Shown here piece by piece: positions 43,301 to 55,900 of a stretch of 64,000 nt of DNA (its first letter is position 1; each line of letters begins with the position of its first letter). A model generated the notes under the pieces. That model saw only the letters and a list, made by a program, of their open reading frames with translations, was not told where the DNA came from and did not search any database. Origin of the DNA: Gracilariopsis chorda (taxonomy: Eukaryota > Rhodophyta > Florideophyceae > Gracilariales > Gracilariaceae). The position numbers and the translations under genes are program-made. The stretch covers positions 310,001 to 374,000 of the forward strand of contig NBIV01000037.1 in the NCBI GenBank assembly GCA_003194525.1, read 5' to 3'.

Positions 43301-46300
43301 CTACTTCACGATGCATATCTGATGAGATATTGTAGTTACGCATTCCACAGATGAACTCTCGAATACCTTCCCTTCACTGTAGTATCCATGGCGATACAGC
43401 TGTCCTTGATCTCTCTGACGAAGCACACGAGTTACCCAGTCTGCCACGTAAAGAATACTTGTCCTCCCTCCAAGTGAAAGCTCAATAAAGATTAGAATAC
43501 GACCGTAGACGTTGTGCAGGACTGTGACTTCCTTGCGGTTTGACATTCCCTGCGATATACCAACCATAAAGCAGGAACGTCGATGATTTTCTTTGTCCAA
43601 CCTCCTTCCAGGGTTACGTCATTCTGTGAAGGTTTCATGTACCCATTTTCACATTGCGTGACCACCAGTTGACTCCAGCAAACCACCTCTTCCTCGTCAC
43701 TGAAGTCAGAAAGATTTACAGTGTCGTTGTTCTCCTCCATTGAACGAACATAATAGTCACATAGAAGCTTCTTCAAGTCCAAACCATGAAGTTCATTGAG
43801 ATTGCCCAGCTTTTGGAATGGCTGGCCGTCATCGTTGTTCAGGCTTTTGAATAAGTTAGGCCGCTCCTGTGCTTCGTTTTAGAGCAATGGCATGTGAACT
43901 TCGGTTCTCATCGCATACAAAATACTGGAATCGTAAAACCTCTTTCCCTTCTCAACAGATTCGGCAAACAAATTAGTACCATTGCAGTTATGATTATGTG
44001 CGCCTACATAGTTCTCAACAGCCCATTGGGACACAAGTGACAAAGGACTGCAGTCTTGTATGGAGTCGGAGACGTGCAGCAGTAAGTGATACAAGTACCA
44101 GCAGACGTTGACTTTTCCATAATCGTTCTGGTAGTAAGTGTCATTGAAGTGCTGAAAGAACTTTCTTGAAAGGCGATAAATATGATCCATATCCGATCGA
44201 GTTACGCTCCAACGGCAAAGAAGTTCACATAGGTGGACAAATGTTTTCCATCCATCCATGGCTTTCTTTGGAATTATGCCAACGAGAACCAACAGACTCA
44301 CTTCTTGCACAAATGACTTCCATTCGGTTGTCTTCCATTTCTTCCTCTCATCAATTCTCCTCGGCCTCCAAATTTTGGAGCTGAATCCTTTTCCTGCAGA
44401 AAGTAACCTGTTACCAACCTCTGCGTTTGCTTTCACTGAACCCATATCCTCAGGATCCTCGCAACCTTTCACATCACCGCACCATATAGATACCATGTGT
44501 GGTGCAATGTTCTCGAACAATAAGTGCATGAGGTCGATTGGAAAGCTGCTAAATCGAAATAATATAGAGGATCTGGGGATTAAATCGCCTACCAGAGGAG
44601 ACAAAAGACCAATGCCTTTGCAATACTCCTCCATCTCACGCCCTTTCAAATTTTTGGACTTCTCTTGGGCCACACTGAGTTGCTCTGTGGACCGCATAGG
44701 CAATCTGTTCATATCCCATAAGATTCGGGAACTCATCCTTCTTTCTTCCTTCTGGACGCTTGGATAGTAAACTTGATTGTGTTTCCTGGAGTAGATTCCA
44801 GATACCATACATTAACGACGTGGAAAAAGTGCATTTTATCTCTGAAGATTACACAACTTTCCAAGGCCTGCAAGGTCAGATAGTATGAAAAGCAAATGAA
44901 TATTTACAAGACTCCTTCCCGTTCCACAATCTTATAGTTCTCCCTTTCCTTAGTTCTTCAAGTTCGTTGAGCGTTGGACGCAAAAAAGGGAGCGGATCTT
45001 TAGGAGCCTTGGGTCCAAAAATAACGCAGATAGGCATAACATTCTTCAGCTTAAAGCGTTCGGATGGCGGTAAGTTTAGGACAAACAACACACAAGGCCT
45101 ATAGTTATACTCTGTACTTTTGAATGGTGAGACACCATCCGTTGAGAAGCTGAGGAATATGTCGTTCTGCACCATTTGTAATCTGCCAAGTTCACTGATT
45201 GCCTCCTTGAACAAGCATCCTGAGAAGAAATCAGAGTATTTCATGTCATTTTCGTTACCTGAATTAGCCAAAGAGTGCAAACATCTTCGAAAGTATCTAA
45301 ACAGCAAAGGACCTTCCGTACGAGAACCCATTCGTGCTTCCAAGCGTTCCCAAACTCCAATGTATGAGAATGAGGCTAGTTTAGCAGAGTTTTGAGCCCA
45401 ATTCCCGAAGAAACACCTTTGCAATGAGCCATCTGTGTGTCGTAAGAGCGCTTCGTGGCCTTTCGAGCAATGTGTATGAGACGAAATTGAAAGGCCAGAT
45501 CTGGAAAGAATTGCCTGCTTGACCACTTTCCAGGATTTGTACACAGCGCCATACTGTACGAAAAGGTCCTCCATCATACCCCTTGTTACAGAAGGTTGTC
45601 TAATCCCAAAGCCTAGTAGAAATGAATGATGAGGAATGAACTCCTTCAATCTTGAATGTATTACTGGGAGAGGAGATCCATTATTTTCGAAGTCACTATA
45701 GACCCTGTCCAGAACCACGGAACCATTAAAATTATACCCGCTCAAGTAGGTCGCCTCTATGTCAGATTGCTCTGTACCGATGAGGTCTTCATCAATTTCG
45801 TACCTTTCCATCGCCGAGTCCATCCCTATGCTCTCTATTACCTGTGTTTGCCTGTGGGCCTCAAGAGCACTTCCGTTTCGTACACTTTTCAGAGAACCAA
45901 GGATACTTCCAGAAGCATGTTGAATCAAAGTACCAGACGACGACGTACGCATGCACTCATCAATGCTCTGCTTTTCTTGAAATTTAACGTTCTCAAATGC
46001 ATTCGTTTCATCGACAATAGCTGATGTAGTTTGGAGGGAGAATATTTCATAATCTTGTGCTAGTGCATCACGGGACAGCTCAATCCTCTATTTGGCAATT
46101 AATGCTTCAAGGCTGTCTTTCTCTGTATCACAGACTTCGTCCTGCTCGATTTCATGTAAATTAAAATTGTTCCGAGATGAAGAATGACTGGATTCGAAGT
46201 CTTCCAATGATACTGAAGCTGGCTTGAGAACGACTACATTCCTGCTTTGAAGAGATAAAGCTGCTCTCCAATGTCTGTAGGCTGTTGCTTTTCGAACGAT

Positions 46301-46378
46301 TCTCCCCCGCAGACAAGGAAAATTATAGCACGGGCAGCATCCGTACCCACCTTCCGTCATATTCGTTGAACTTGTCAC
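43301..46378 (-). pseudogene. CACTA (EnSpm) transposase, TNP2-like, in pieces
   Basis: Minus-strand frames in order: 46378-46088 with a Cys-containing start (CCPCYNFPCLRGRIVRKATA), 45952-44876, 44808-43879 and 43782-43301. The second has the TNP2 core: LSFSTDGVSPFKS, LPPSERFKLKNVMPICVIFG and GPKAPKDPLPFLRPTLNELE. The third has FPIDLMHLLFENIAPHMVSI, a late conserved block, and the region 43782-43301 resembles the C-terminal part. TNP2 is the DDE-type transposase of CACTA elements. The frame changes between pieces could be introns or decay; decay is more likely. Terminal CACTA repeats were not located. Confidence 0.72.
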
Positions 46379-47183
46379 TACGGTATCTTCTCAAACAAAG
46401 ATAAGAAAGCCAAGAAGAACACTTGATGAAAACCCCAAAGTTAAGTATGTTTTACAACTTTTTGGTTGGGGTTCTCTTATTTCGTTTGGATCGTTGGATT
46501 GACTTACATATAGAGTTATCAGTCTCAGTTGCTCTCCTCTTCACAGACGTAAGGGATCTCTGCAACTCTTCGCTGGACCTTGACAACTTTTATCCCGTTT
46601 CCATCGTGGAAGAAGTTCGAGAGTTTGGCACTACGCCTTGCTGGGTTGAAATCATTACCCCAAAGCCCCAAAATTGATCTTCTCGAGTTTTATGCACCTT
46701 ACGTTCTCGGCAGCGACAACTGCCGCAAGAATTTCGTTCGCTTTGCAGTTACAATCAAGTTAAGGCTAGTTGTTCTTCATCTTCTAGACCGTGACCATCA
46801 CCTTGGCTTATTGTATGGGCAAGGTTTTCGTTCTCCACTACTTCCAATTTAACAAAAATAGAAGTTAAGCCTCTGGCAAGTACTCATCTTTTGATCTGAA
46901 CGCACGGACTTCGCAGAAACAATCGAGCACGTTTTGTGATGAACAAGATACATAACGGATTGATCAAGCACCCACACTCTGAAGGTAAATCTGGGAAGGT
47001 GTACATTGGAGAAACACTGAAACAAGCAGTTGAAGTATATAATGAGCGCAACCTCAAATAGCAATGCCTGTGATACAATGCTCCCGAAAATCATACTTTT
47101 TCCGCCTTATTGCTGCTGTGGGGAGGTAGCTGGAGTCCTCCGACCTGTTTCTTAAGTTTTAAGGTAAGCATTCATTTCACGAA
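46379..47183. other. Spacer between divergent TNP2-like and unknown plus-strand frame
   Basis: About 800 bp without a supported gene. If the plus-strand frames to the right belong to the same CACTA element, this would be its internal divergent promoter. That link is not shown by the sequence. Confidence 0.35.
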
Positions 47184-47759
47184 ATGGAAACGGCAATGTC
47201 ACAACGCAAGTACGAGCTTCGGAGGATATGCCAGAACCTTGCCGACAAATTTCCACACTTTCAAGCCACAGCAGATCAATGGGCGGCGTATGACGCGGTA
47301 AAAGGAGAAATTTGTAACCGCAAGGCGGAACGGAAACGAACAGCTCGCCTCCGGGAAGCAAATTCAGCATCAAAGCAGTCGAACGGCAACGAAGCACAAT
47401 TGGCACACAGCGAAGCTTGTAACAGTCACTCGTCAAGGGCATTGGGCCTTGCCGAAGCTCGTCGTGGAAAGGCCGCAGGGAAGGGAGAGGCTACTGCGCC
47501 TGTTTTCCACGAGGAAGATGTTCCCCCTCGAACTGAAAATACTATGAGAGCCTCTCCATGGGAAGCGTCTATTCCTCATCCTAGTGATGAAATTGGTTTC
47601 TCAATCACTGATCAGAAACGTCTTTTCGACGATGAGTCCGAGGACCCCACCGAACGTCGTCCACCCAACGAGGACAAAGCTTGTTCTTCCGAGGATGATG
47701 TGCTTCCTGGACACTCAGCCAATGTACTGCTGAAGCTGAAGGTCAAAAATACTGCGTGA
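47184..47759 (+). CDS. Hypothetical charged protein, possibly first exon of a longer gene
   Basis: 191 residues from ATG at 47184; no family recognised. The N-terminus is helical and charged (SQRKYELRRICQNLADKF), followed by a Lys/Arg-rich segment and an acidic tail (DDESEDPTERR). The end may not be the true one: a second frame continues past it (GQKYCVKSGRTSTADDINPS) up to a GTAAAAG donor-like site near 47802. A 33-nt gap ending TTGCAG follows, then a further open stretch (KAPAVEKNFNDSLGTNTGKV). It could be an accessory gene of the neighbouring CACTA-like element, or host remnant. Confidence 0.35.
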   Translation: METAMSQRKYELRRICQNLADKFPHFQATADQWAAYDAVKGEICNRKAERKRTARLREANSASKQSNGNEAQLAHSEACNSHSSRALGLAEARRGKAAGKGEATAPVFHEEDVPPRTENTMRASPWEASIPHPSDEIGFSITDQKRLFDDESEDPTERRPPNEDKACSSEDDVLPGHSANVLLKLKVKNTA

Positions 47760-48002
47760 AAAGTGGGAGAACCTCTACAGCTGATGATATTAATCCTTCG
47801 TAAAAGAGTGTGTGTAATCCACTTCATTGCAGGAAAGCTCCAGCTGTTGAGAAGAACTTTAATGATAGTTTGGGAACCAATACAGGAAAGGTTAGTCACA
47901 GTCAAGAGATCCATGAAGGAGGATGACGATCCCGAGATGTACAGAAAAAGAAAGAATCTCTGGTCAGAAGAATTCCATAGCATGCAAAATGCCAAGTCGT
48001 AA

Positions 48003-49569
48003 CAAGAGAAGGCGAAAAAAAGTTCCAAAACGATATTGGGACTAGTTTGTTTCACCTGGCATACTAATCATACCCCATCACCACCAACATGAGATGAATC
48101 TGATTTGCTGACGATATCCTGCGTTCATTTCGTCTGCAACTTGTATACGACAAGTAGTGGTCTCCTGGTTTTTTGCAGGTTTTCCCGTCTATTTCTACCT
48201 TTTTCGAGCTCCAACCTTCGACAGAGTACTTTTAAAAGCGAGACTTCAGCCTGTTCCAAGTGAATACATTATCAAGGATAATAGTTGAAATCAACTTGCG
48301 GATGTGTAGAAATTGAAGCAAGTCATCCATTAAACGTCTCCAGTTGCGCAAGTATCTCTTGCTGATTTCCACAGAGAAACCTAAGAGTAGCACTTGAATC
48401 TCTCAGTAATTATATGCATTCAATGGTTTTCACCAACTCTTTCTGTGCTTTGGTCTCCGAAAACGTGAAAACGTGAAATGCATTATGGAGCAAAGCGTAC
48501 CAGAGTAATATCTGACGGAGAAGCAAAAACCTTTTCTTCGATTTGGTGCATTGTTTTGGAAAGATCCGTTGGGCTGCAGACATTCTTCTTTGACGAATAG
48601 AAAGTGTATTGGTCGGACGGTTGGTTCTCGAACACAACGTGTAATGTTTGGTGCCAGGTTACGAACTGTCATCAATTGTTAGAACACAAGCATTGTGATT
48701 AACTGTTTCACCTGATTTTCTATTGTTTGACCAAACTTGTGAGAGGGTTGCAAGATGTACTCCGGAGACGATCGAGCAGGAAACCGTAATAAATACCCCT
48801 CAAAACGCTGTGACATTACGTTTCCTCAGCCCTTTTGACAATACTTGAGTAGTGTGATGCATTCATGAAAGTGCAGACCGGTACCAGCTGATGGGAAGAA
48901 CGAGACGATGCTGGTAACAGAGCATGACATCAGACAGACAAGAGCACCGAGAAGTTGAGTGCCCCAAGACCCAAGTAGTTAAAACTCGCCTTTGAAATCG
49001 GAAACAGTCTGCAATGTTGTCATAGTCCAAAGTAATAATTTTTGAATTGGTCACCGGAAAGGCATCATGTGATTTGCTGGCAACCAACAGCGAATTTTTA
49101 GATGAAGAATGATTGCCAAGACCGAAGCTTTTGGTGGAACGCCCCCTAGGGAGTTCTTTTCCGTGAGTAGGTCGGTCAAACTTCCTTACCCTTAGTGAAA
49201 ACATCCGATGTATTCTCAGAGAGCACGAATTCGTCTTCAAATCGCGAAGAAGAAGCTGGAAACCTAGAGGGGAACCTGGTGTTTTGGATAATAGAAGCCA
49301 TAATTGAAACGCTGCCAACATATCGATGTTCTCGTAATTGAGCCTGAAACACACGTGTGGTATGTAGATACCTGGAATTATCGTGGCTTTGAAAATTGTT
49401 CATTTCGAGGTCTTCAGCTACCCAAGGAGGATTGGAGAAGAAATGCGGACTGCGGCGAATCATGTCTGGATATCCTCAGATATTTTTGAGCACAAACAGA
49501 GCTTCGTTGATTGTTCTTTTTCCTTTTCCTAGAGCAATATTGCCAATTGTTCATGCAGTACAGTAAACC
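48003..49569. other. Region without a supported gene
   Basis: About 1.5 kb with only short frames on both strands and no recognisable domain. It may be decayed coding sequence like the stretch right of 59,159. Confidence 0.4.
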
Positions 49570-50133
49570 ATGGGTACGTGCAAGGAACTCGACCATTGTA
49601 AGTGTATTTACGCAGCCAACCCTAAATCTGCATTGTTCGTAAAGTGCATTGCGTGCCTTGCCGATATTCAAATGGAGTGCAGAACACAAGCATCGGAAAA
49701 CATTATCCAATGGGGCCAGTGGCGAACCAAAAAATCTCTTGCCGCTCTGGATTATCTTGCCCAAAAGGTGTGTTCTGCGTGCAACAGTATTGAACCCAGG
49801 ATGGTCTCACACCGTGCTCCAAAAAGGAACGCTTTACCGCTCCTGATGTATAGTGTGGTTCCAGAACACGTTTCGAGGTTTGTTTTCTCCCAGAATCCGG
49901 AACAAGACGTGAGATCAAAATTTTATTGTGTTGAACACTACAGTTGTGATGAAATCCCGGCTCCGCCATGAAAGCCCATTTCAAGTCTCAAAGTAAGTCG
50001 TAGACCAAGTAAGGCGCTCTCGAACATTGCAGGTGCTAAACGCCAAAGACGATATAGAAAAAAGAACAGGGATCAAGTGAATGAAAGGGCAAGAGAGAAG
50101 TATATCAAAAAGAAGAACAAAGCGGTAGGGAAT
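49570..50133 (+). pseudogene. Unknown Cys-rich reading frame, interrupted by the young Gypsy element
   Basis: From ATG at 49570, 133 residues carry Cys pairs (CKC, CIAC, CSAC) suggesting metal binding. A nearby frame (MKAHFKSQ) leads into a GTAAGT donor at 49995. A 40-nt candidate intron ending TTGCAG at 50034 follows, then a strongly basic open stretch (KRQRRYRKKNRDQVNERAR) that runs to the insertion point at 50133. The same frame resumes after the element at 59159 (NVSNSFQSSIGVVQPIAVDK) and ends near 59286. The family is not recognised. Because of the insertion the locus is probably dead. Confidence 0.4.
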
Positions 50134-50611
50134 TGTGAGATAGTGAAGTCCAGTGGATTCCGCAACTCTGGAGACCCATGTGGACGATACACGTTGTGTA
50201 TCTGGCCCAAGGATGGCTATCTGTATTTTATATAATTTATTTAGTTTTATTGAATTAGTAACCATAGGACTAGATATAGCTACTGTAGAGTAGGGCACTT
50301 TACAGTGCCACAGGGTCGAGGCGCCTCGGTGCCGATACTTAGGCACCTCGAGCTGCGCCTCCCCTAGGGACAGTAAACTCAGACACCCTTGTGAGTCTTG
50401 AGCACCCCCGTACTCGGTACTCACAATTCCCTTTGGCCTTCAAGGTATCGCTACCGCAATTCCGACCTGTAGGACTGCGTAGTCAGCGCCACCCCATTGC
50501 GCCAACATTACCAGAGGTGTCGCCGCCGCTTCATTAACCTTAGGACCCCCCAGCTCTGCCACGCTACCACGAGACCATTAGGAGCTTGCCCACTTGGCTC
50601 ACTATCCTACA
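50134..50611 (+). repeat. Young Gypsy 5' LTR
   Basis: 478 bp, starts TGTGAGATAGTGAAGTCC and ends CACTATCCTACA. It is identical by eye to 58681-59158. Confidence 0.97.
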
Positions 50612-50716
50612 TTTGGTCTCCCGACCTAGAATCCCCTTTGGACGTTTCGATACAGACCTTTAGGAAAGAAGAATTTACGGGATTCTACCTTTGGACTTTG
50701 GACCGACGGACTGGTA

Positions 50717-52891
50717 ATGACAAGCAACCGCCCCATGGATACCGAAAATAACAACCGACCAGATGACCAGAGGACGCCACAGGCTGGCCCCAGTGGACTG
50801 TCGACGGTTCCTGAAACCATTGGCCTCGCGGCCGATGCGAGCAGTGACCGACGGAGTACGCGCAGTCAACCTTTAGGGCGTCCATTGACCCCCGTGGATA
50901 ATCCTGAACGGATTGCGAGAGAGTCCAATTTGGCCGCTCGTCTCCGCTCACGCCTTAACAGGATCAATTCCCAGCCGGCCACGCCGACGCAAGACCTACA
51001 GGAAGCTTCTCCAGATGTGAGGGAAGACCTCTCCAGGGGTCTCGCAGATGTCCTTTGGCCGCAGCTGAAACGGCTCTGTGAGGAGCACGTCCAGTCCCTT
51101 TTGGATACGCGTGTTCCAGAGGTCCTTGACGGAATGATTGACCAACGGATTACTCGCCTCGTTCCTCAGGTCCTGGAATCCACGACCTTCGTGGAAGCCA
51201 TGGCCTCGACCATACGGACGGAGGTCACACGCCAGGTAGGCACCCCGGCCCTCGCGGCCAATATTCAAAGTATTCCTTCGGCCTCCGTGTGGCAACCACA
51301 CTCCGAACCCCCGGGAGTGGCTGCTTTACCAGCCTCTCGCCGGGTAAACCAACAGGACGACCAAATGGAAGTGCACCCAGGGAGTGGAAGAGAGCCTCCC
51401 CGGCAAGAAGGCCTAATGACTGCACGACCCATGAGGTACCAGGGCTCCCAGCAGGCCCGCAGACCCATCGGATTTGGCGATGTCGAGATCGCTCCATTGG
51501 ACGAGCGAAGTGCTGACCGAAGGAAGAATAGAAGACCTAGAAGGAACAAGAAGTCGAGGAAGAGGAGAGACCATTCGGACGAGAGCGATGACGGGTCCAG
51601 TTCGGACTCGTCAGTTTCGACCGATACGGACGCGGATGAGGCGGCTGTTCGACGCCTCAGGCCGCTGGCAACCACCAACGAACTTTTTAAGAAAGTGTTG
51701 GACTATCGGACTTACCGACTGGACAACAGGTCCTCAAGGTATTCCGGTTCGGTGGCTCGACGAGTCACCAAGTGGGCCAAACGGATGCAGCTTACCGTCA
51801 CGGACAAATTCTCGGGCGCTGACCCGATTGCTGTCCTTAGGTTTCTGTCTCAATTCCGTACGGCCTGCGACCAGAACGGCGTCCACGAGGGAGCCGCTCT
51901 GTATCTGTTTCAGTTTTTCCTCAGTGGACAAGCGCGTGACCATGTGGTTTCGAAGATCTCCGGTTCCAGTGACCCAATGGATGCGACCGATAGGGAGCTC
52001 CTTAGGTCCTACCCAGAGGTCGTCCATTACCTTTTGGAGACGTACGCCACTGATGACGTAATCATGGATGCCCATCAGGACGTGATTTCCTTTAGGCAAA
52101 GCACTAACGTAACCGAAACGGACTTTGCTGACCAACTGTGGAAGAAGGCGTACCGCTGTGGGAATGTGTTTTCCGAAGGGCGACTCAAGCAGCACTTCAT
52201 CGCTGGATTGCTGCCGGCCATTAGGACTCACGTGCGTAATCACCACTCGGACAACCAACGCCTCTCGTTCCGACAGCTGGTCACATATGCCGAAGGATAC
52301 GGCAAGACCTATAGGACATCCCGCCGAGCGGCTGACTTGGATACCAGAGGCCGAGCATCACCCTTAAGGAAGAGTTCCAAAGTCCATATGGTCAACTCTT
52401 CTGAAAGCGAGTCCACTGGTAACATCCGTTCGGAAGAAGGAGATATCCTTGCGGTCTCTTTTTCTTCCGCTCCGTCTGGTGCTCCATCCATATCGGCCAC
52501 TGGAACTACTACTACTCCATCTGGACAAACGACGCCGCGGTATACTTTCGTCCAACCTAGGAAGGACGTATTCACCCGCGGGCCCCCTTGCTACCTCTGC
52601 CTTTCCACGGCCAGGCCGTGTGATTGCATGAAGTTCATGCCGGAGGACGTTCGCAAGAACCTGTTGGCCCTAAGGGATGAGAACTTCCAGGCCAGGAGGG
52701 CGGAGGGAAATTACCCTCGTCAGTACCAGCGGAATCAGTCCTCAGGGTCTAGTCGATACGCCACGCCGCGGGAGGCTCCAGCCTCTCAGGTCAACGCTGT
52801 CGATATTTCCGATACGGATACTGTCCCTCAGGTGACCCCCGTGGAAGCTCCAGTGGACCGTCACGGAAAGACCGAACAGGAAAACGCGTAG
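50717..52891 (+). CDS. Gypsy gag-like protein
   Basis: 724 residues. The central part (about 330-540) has the helical capsid pattern of retrotransposon gag (LRFLSQFRTACDQNGVHEG, LWKKAYRCGNVFSEGRLKQ). A basic stretch RKNRRPRRNKKSRKRRDH precedes it and a short Cys cluster (CYLCLSTARPCDC) lies near the C-terminus in place of a classical knuckle. It is followed by pol in another frame, as is common in this family. Confidence 0.88.
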   Translation: MTSNRPMDTENNNRPDDQRTPQAGPSGLSTVPETIGLAADASSDRRSTRSQPLGRPLTPVDNPERIARESNLAARLRSRLNRINSQPATPTQDLQEASPDVREDLSRGLADVLWPQLKRLCEEHVQSLLDTRVPEVLDGMIDQRITRLVPQVLESTTFVEAMASTIRTEVTRQVGTPALAANIQSIPSASVWQPHSEPPGVAALPASRRVNQQDDQMEVHPGSGREPPRQEGLMTARPMRYQGSQQARRPIGFGDVEIAPLDERSADRRKNRRPRRNKKSRKRRDHSDESDDGSSSDSSVSTDTDADEAAVRRLRPLATTNELFKKVLDYRTYRLDNRSSRYSGSVARRVTKWAKRMQLTVTDKFSGADPIAVLRFLSQFRTACDQNGVHEGAALYLFQFFLSGQARDHVVSKISGSSDPMDATDRELLRSYPEVVHYLLETYATDDVIMDAHQDVISFRQSTNVTETDFADQLWKKAYRCGNVFSEGRLKQHFIAGLLPAIRTHVRNHHSDNQRLSFRQLVTYAEGYGKTYRTSRRAADLDTRGRASPLRKSSKVHMVNSSESESTGNIRSEEGDILAVSFSSAPSGAPSISATGTTTTPSGQTTPRYTFVQPRKDVFTRGPPCYLCLSTARPCDCMKFMPEDVRKNLLALRDENFQARRAEGNYPRQYQRNQSSGSSRYATPREAPASQVNAVDISDTDTVPQVTPVEAPVDRHGKTEQENA

Positions 52892-52992
52892 AGGAGCGAC
52901 CTGAGGCAAGCCGCCCCTCTGAGAATCCCTGCCTCAACCCCGATGGACAGGAGTCATCTGACTCCAGAAGTCCTTCGGAGTCTCACCAACCA

Positions 52993-55900
52993 ATGGACGA
53001 ATGGATCGACGACCCTTTGGAGCCGTCGCTGGATGACCAGGACCCTATTTGTGTCCTGAGGAAGGAGAACTATAAAGTTCGAATGACCATAGGACTCCGC
53101 CCCTCACACTCTAGAGTGGCTACGAGTGTGCTGGACACGGGCGCTGGGCCCAATTTGGTACATCCTAAGGTCCTACCGAGTGGTTGGGAAGACAAGGTTC
53201 AGGTGAGGAAGACCCCTAGGATCACTGATGCTTCGCGCAGACCAATGGCCATTAAAGGAATCATTTCTTTATTTGTCCAACTGGGCAGTTTGCGAGTCCG
53301 CACGTGGTTCCTCGTATGTCCAAACTTGGGAGCGGAATGTATCCTTGGGACTTCCTTCATCGACCGCTACGTGAAGGCCATCTACCCTGGCCTTCGGAAA
53401 GTCGCGTTCTATCGCGCACATCCTGTGGCCCTGATAGGTTCCAAGCCGGGACCTGAGGCAAACCCGCGGAAACCTCCACTGGCGACGAACACTGTGTCCA
53501 ATAAGGTCAGGCTCACAAAAGCCCTGGTCATCCCTGCGATGACTCAGACCACCGCTTGGGTTCAGTGCGAGTCCTCTGGTCTTTTGACGCTGCAGAATCA
53601 TCCCAAGACGATCCGGCGTCAACTCACCCTTATGGCCAATGGAGTTATGGACATCCGTCCGCGGCAGCCCTTTGTGGTCAGTATCAGTAACTTCACTGAC
53701 CACCCGGTTCGATTACCTAAAGGAACAGTAGTTGGCATCGCCCTGCCAGCTCCTGTGGCCATTATGGAAACCAATATGGACAACTCCCAACCGGACGACG
53801 ACGAGGACGTCGAGTCCTGGGAGGGGGACGTCAACATGGGCGACGAATTCGAATCCTATAGGCCTCAGGTTATAGAGCTCCTTCGGGAATTCAAATCCAT
53901 GTGGTCTGGCCAGCTAGGCGAGATTCGGGCGACAAAGCACCGAATTGACCTTAAGGACGACGCGAAGCCAGTGTACCAGCACCCCTATAGGACGGGCCTA
54001 AAAGGAAGAACCATCGTGGCCGAACAGATGGACAAGATGAGGAGGGCCAACGTCATCGAGCCAGCTCCTCCTCATCAGTCCGAATGGGCAAGCCCTTTTG
54101 TCCTTGTGGCCAAGAAGGATGGCTCCGTCAGGTTTTGCGTTGACTATAGGAAGCTCAGCGCTATGACCAAACGGGATTCGTACCCTATCCCCCGGATGGA
54201 CGACTGTCTCGATTCCTTAGGAGAGGCAGCTGTCTTTACCACCTTGGACGCCAATTGGGGATATTGGCAAATACCACTGGACGATGACGCGAAGCCGCTG
54301 ACCACGTTTACGACCCACGAGGGACTTTTCCGATTCATTCGGATGCCCTTTGGATTAATGAACGCACCCGCGACGTTCCAGAGGGCAATGGACATTATCC
54401 TATCTAGGGTCAAATGGAAGTTCGCGCTGGTCTACTTGGATGACGTTATCATCTTTTCGAAGACCATTGGTGAACATTTCTCCCATGTTAGAACAGTCCT
54501 GAGGATTCTCCGTGAGGCCGGAATAACCTTGAAGCTCCCCAAGTGCTTCTTTTTCCAGTCCTCTGTGGATTATCTTGGCCATGTGGTCCGCCCTGGCTGC
54601 CTACAGGTTGCCTCGAGGACGACTGACGCCATACGGCAAGCTAAGCCCCCCAGGACCCATACGGAGTTGCGTTCTTTTTTAGGTCTGTGCAACGTCTATC
54701 GTCGCTTTGTCCAAGGGTTTGCAAAGATCCCTGCGCCGCGTAACGACATGCTGCGCAAAGGGACCCCATCGGAGTTCGATTGCCTGACGGACGAACAATA
54801 CGAAGCTTTTGAGGCCCTGCGGGATAAGCTTCTGAACCCTCCTATATTGGCCTTGCCTAAACCGGACAAACCGTACATCCTTGATACGGATGCGTCCGAT
54901 GGCCAAATTGGATGTGTTCTCCTCCAGGAACAAGAATCTCCGAAGGACTATAGACCAATTGGATATTGGAGCCGCTCGCTAACGAGCCCAGAGCGGAATT
55001 ATAGCACGTCCGAGAAGGAGTGCTTAGCCATTGTCTGGTCAGTATTAACCTTAAGGCCATACTTGGAAGGAGTCCGCTTTACCATTAGGACTGATCATCA
55101 TTCCCTCAGGTGGCTTATGAACATGACCGACGCGTCCAGCAGGCTCGCCCGATGGAGATTGCGCCTGTCGGAGTTTGATTTCGACGTTGCCTATAGGCCG
55201 GGGATCAAGCACCGAGCAGCGGATGCCCTCTCTAGGATCCTAACCGACGGCACCGACGAATCCCCACTGGACGACGAGCTACCCACGCCGGACCTTTCAG
55301 GTTATGAATCTGACCATGAGGATGACTTCCTTCTAGGACGCGTTAATTGCGATGACTCCGATGTGGACGTGAATGCAGTTTACCTTGTGGACTGGCCTAT
55401 GGATGACGACAGCGAAGCGCGGACCCTTGAGGTTCATGCGGTTCAACCAGAGGAAAAGGAGCTCTTGCCCATCACGCTGGATGAGCTCCTTCAGGCCCAA
55501 AAGGACGACGAGTACTGCAAAAACCAGGCTGACCTCGTCGGGACCCCTGGCTGTCTGTTCGACTACGACCGATTCGGACTGCTCTGTCGCAGAGCCCCTC
55601 TGGACGGAGCAATCCAGCGGGTCATTCCCAAGGTCCTCAGGGCACGGGTTCTATACCTCGCCCATTACCCCCGGTTGGCCGGCCATCCTGGCGGAACAAG
55701 AATGTATCAGTCCTTAAGGAAACATTTCTACTGGCCCTTTATGGCTAATGACCTCTGGCAGACCTCTAGGACATGCGCTTCGTGCGTGAAAGCACGCGGC
55801 TCGAAAACCATCCATCAGGCCAAGTTGAAGCTGTTCCCAGCCGCAGGACCACTGGAGTTTATCGCTACGGATATCCTAGGGCCATTACCGTCAACGACCC

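Noticed and set aside
50626-50951. Minus-strand frames opposite the gag start of the young Gypsy
   Set aside because: They are antisense to gag, overlap one another and carry no domain, unlike the isolated ORF at 58081-58509.
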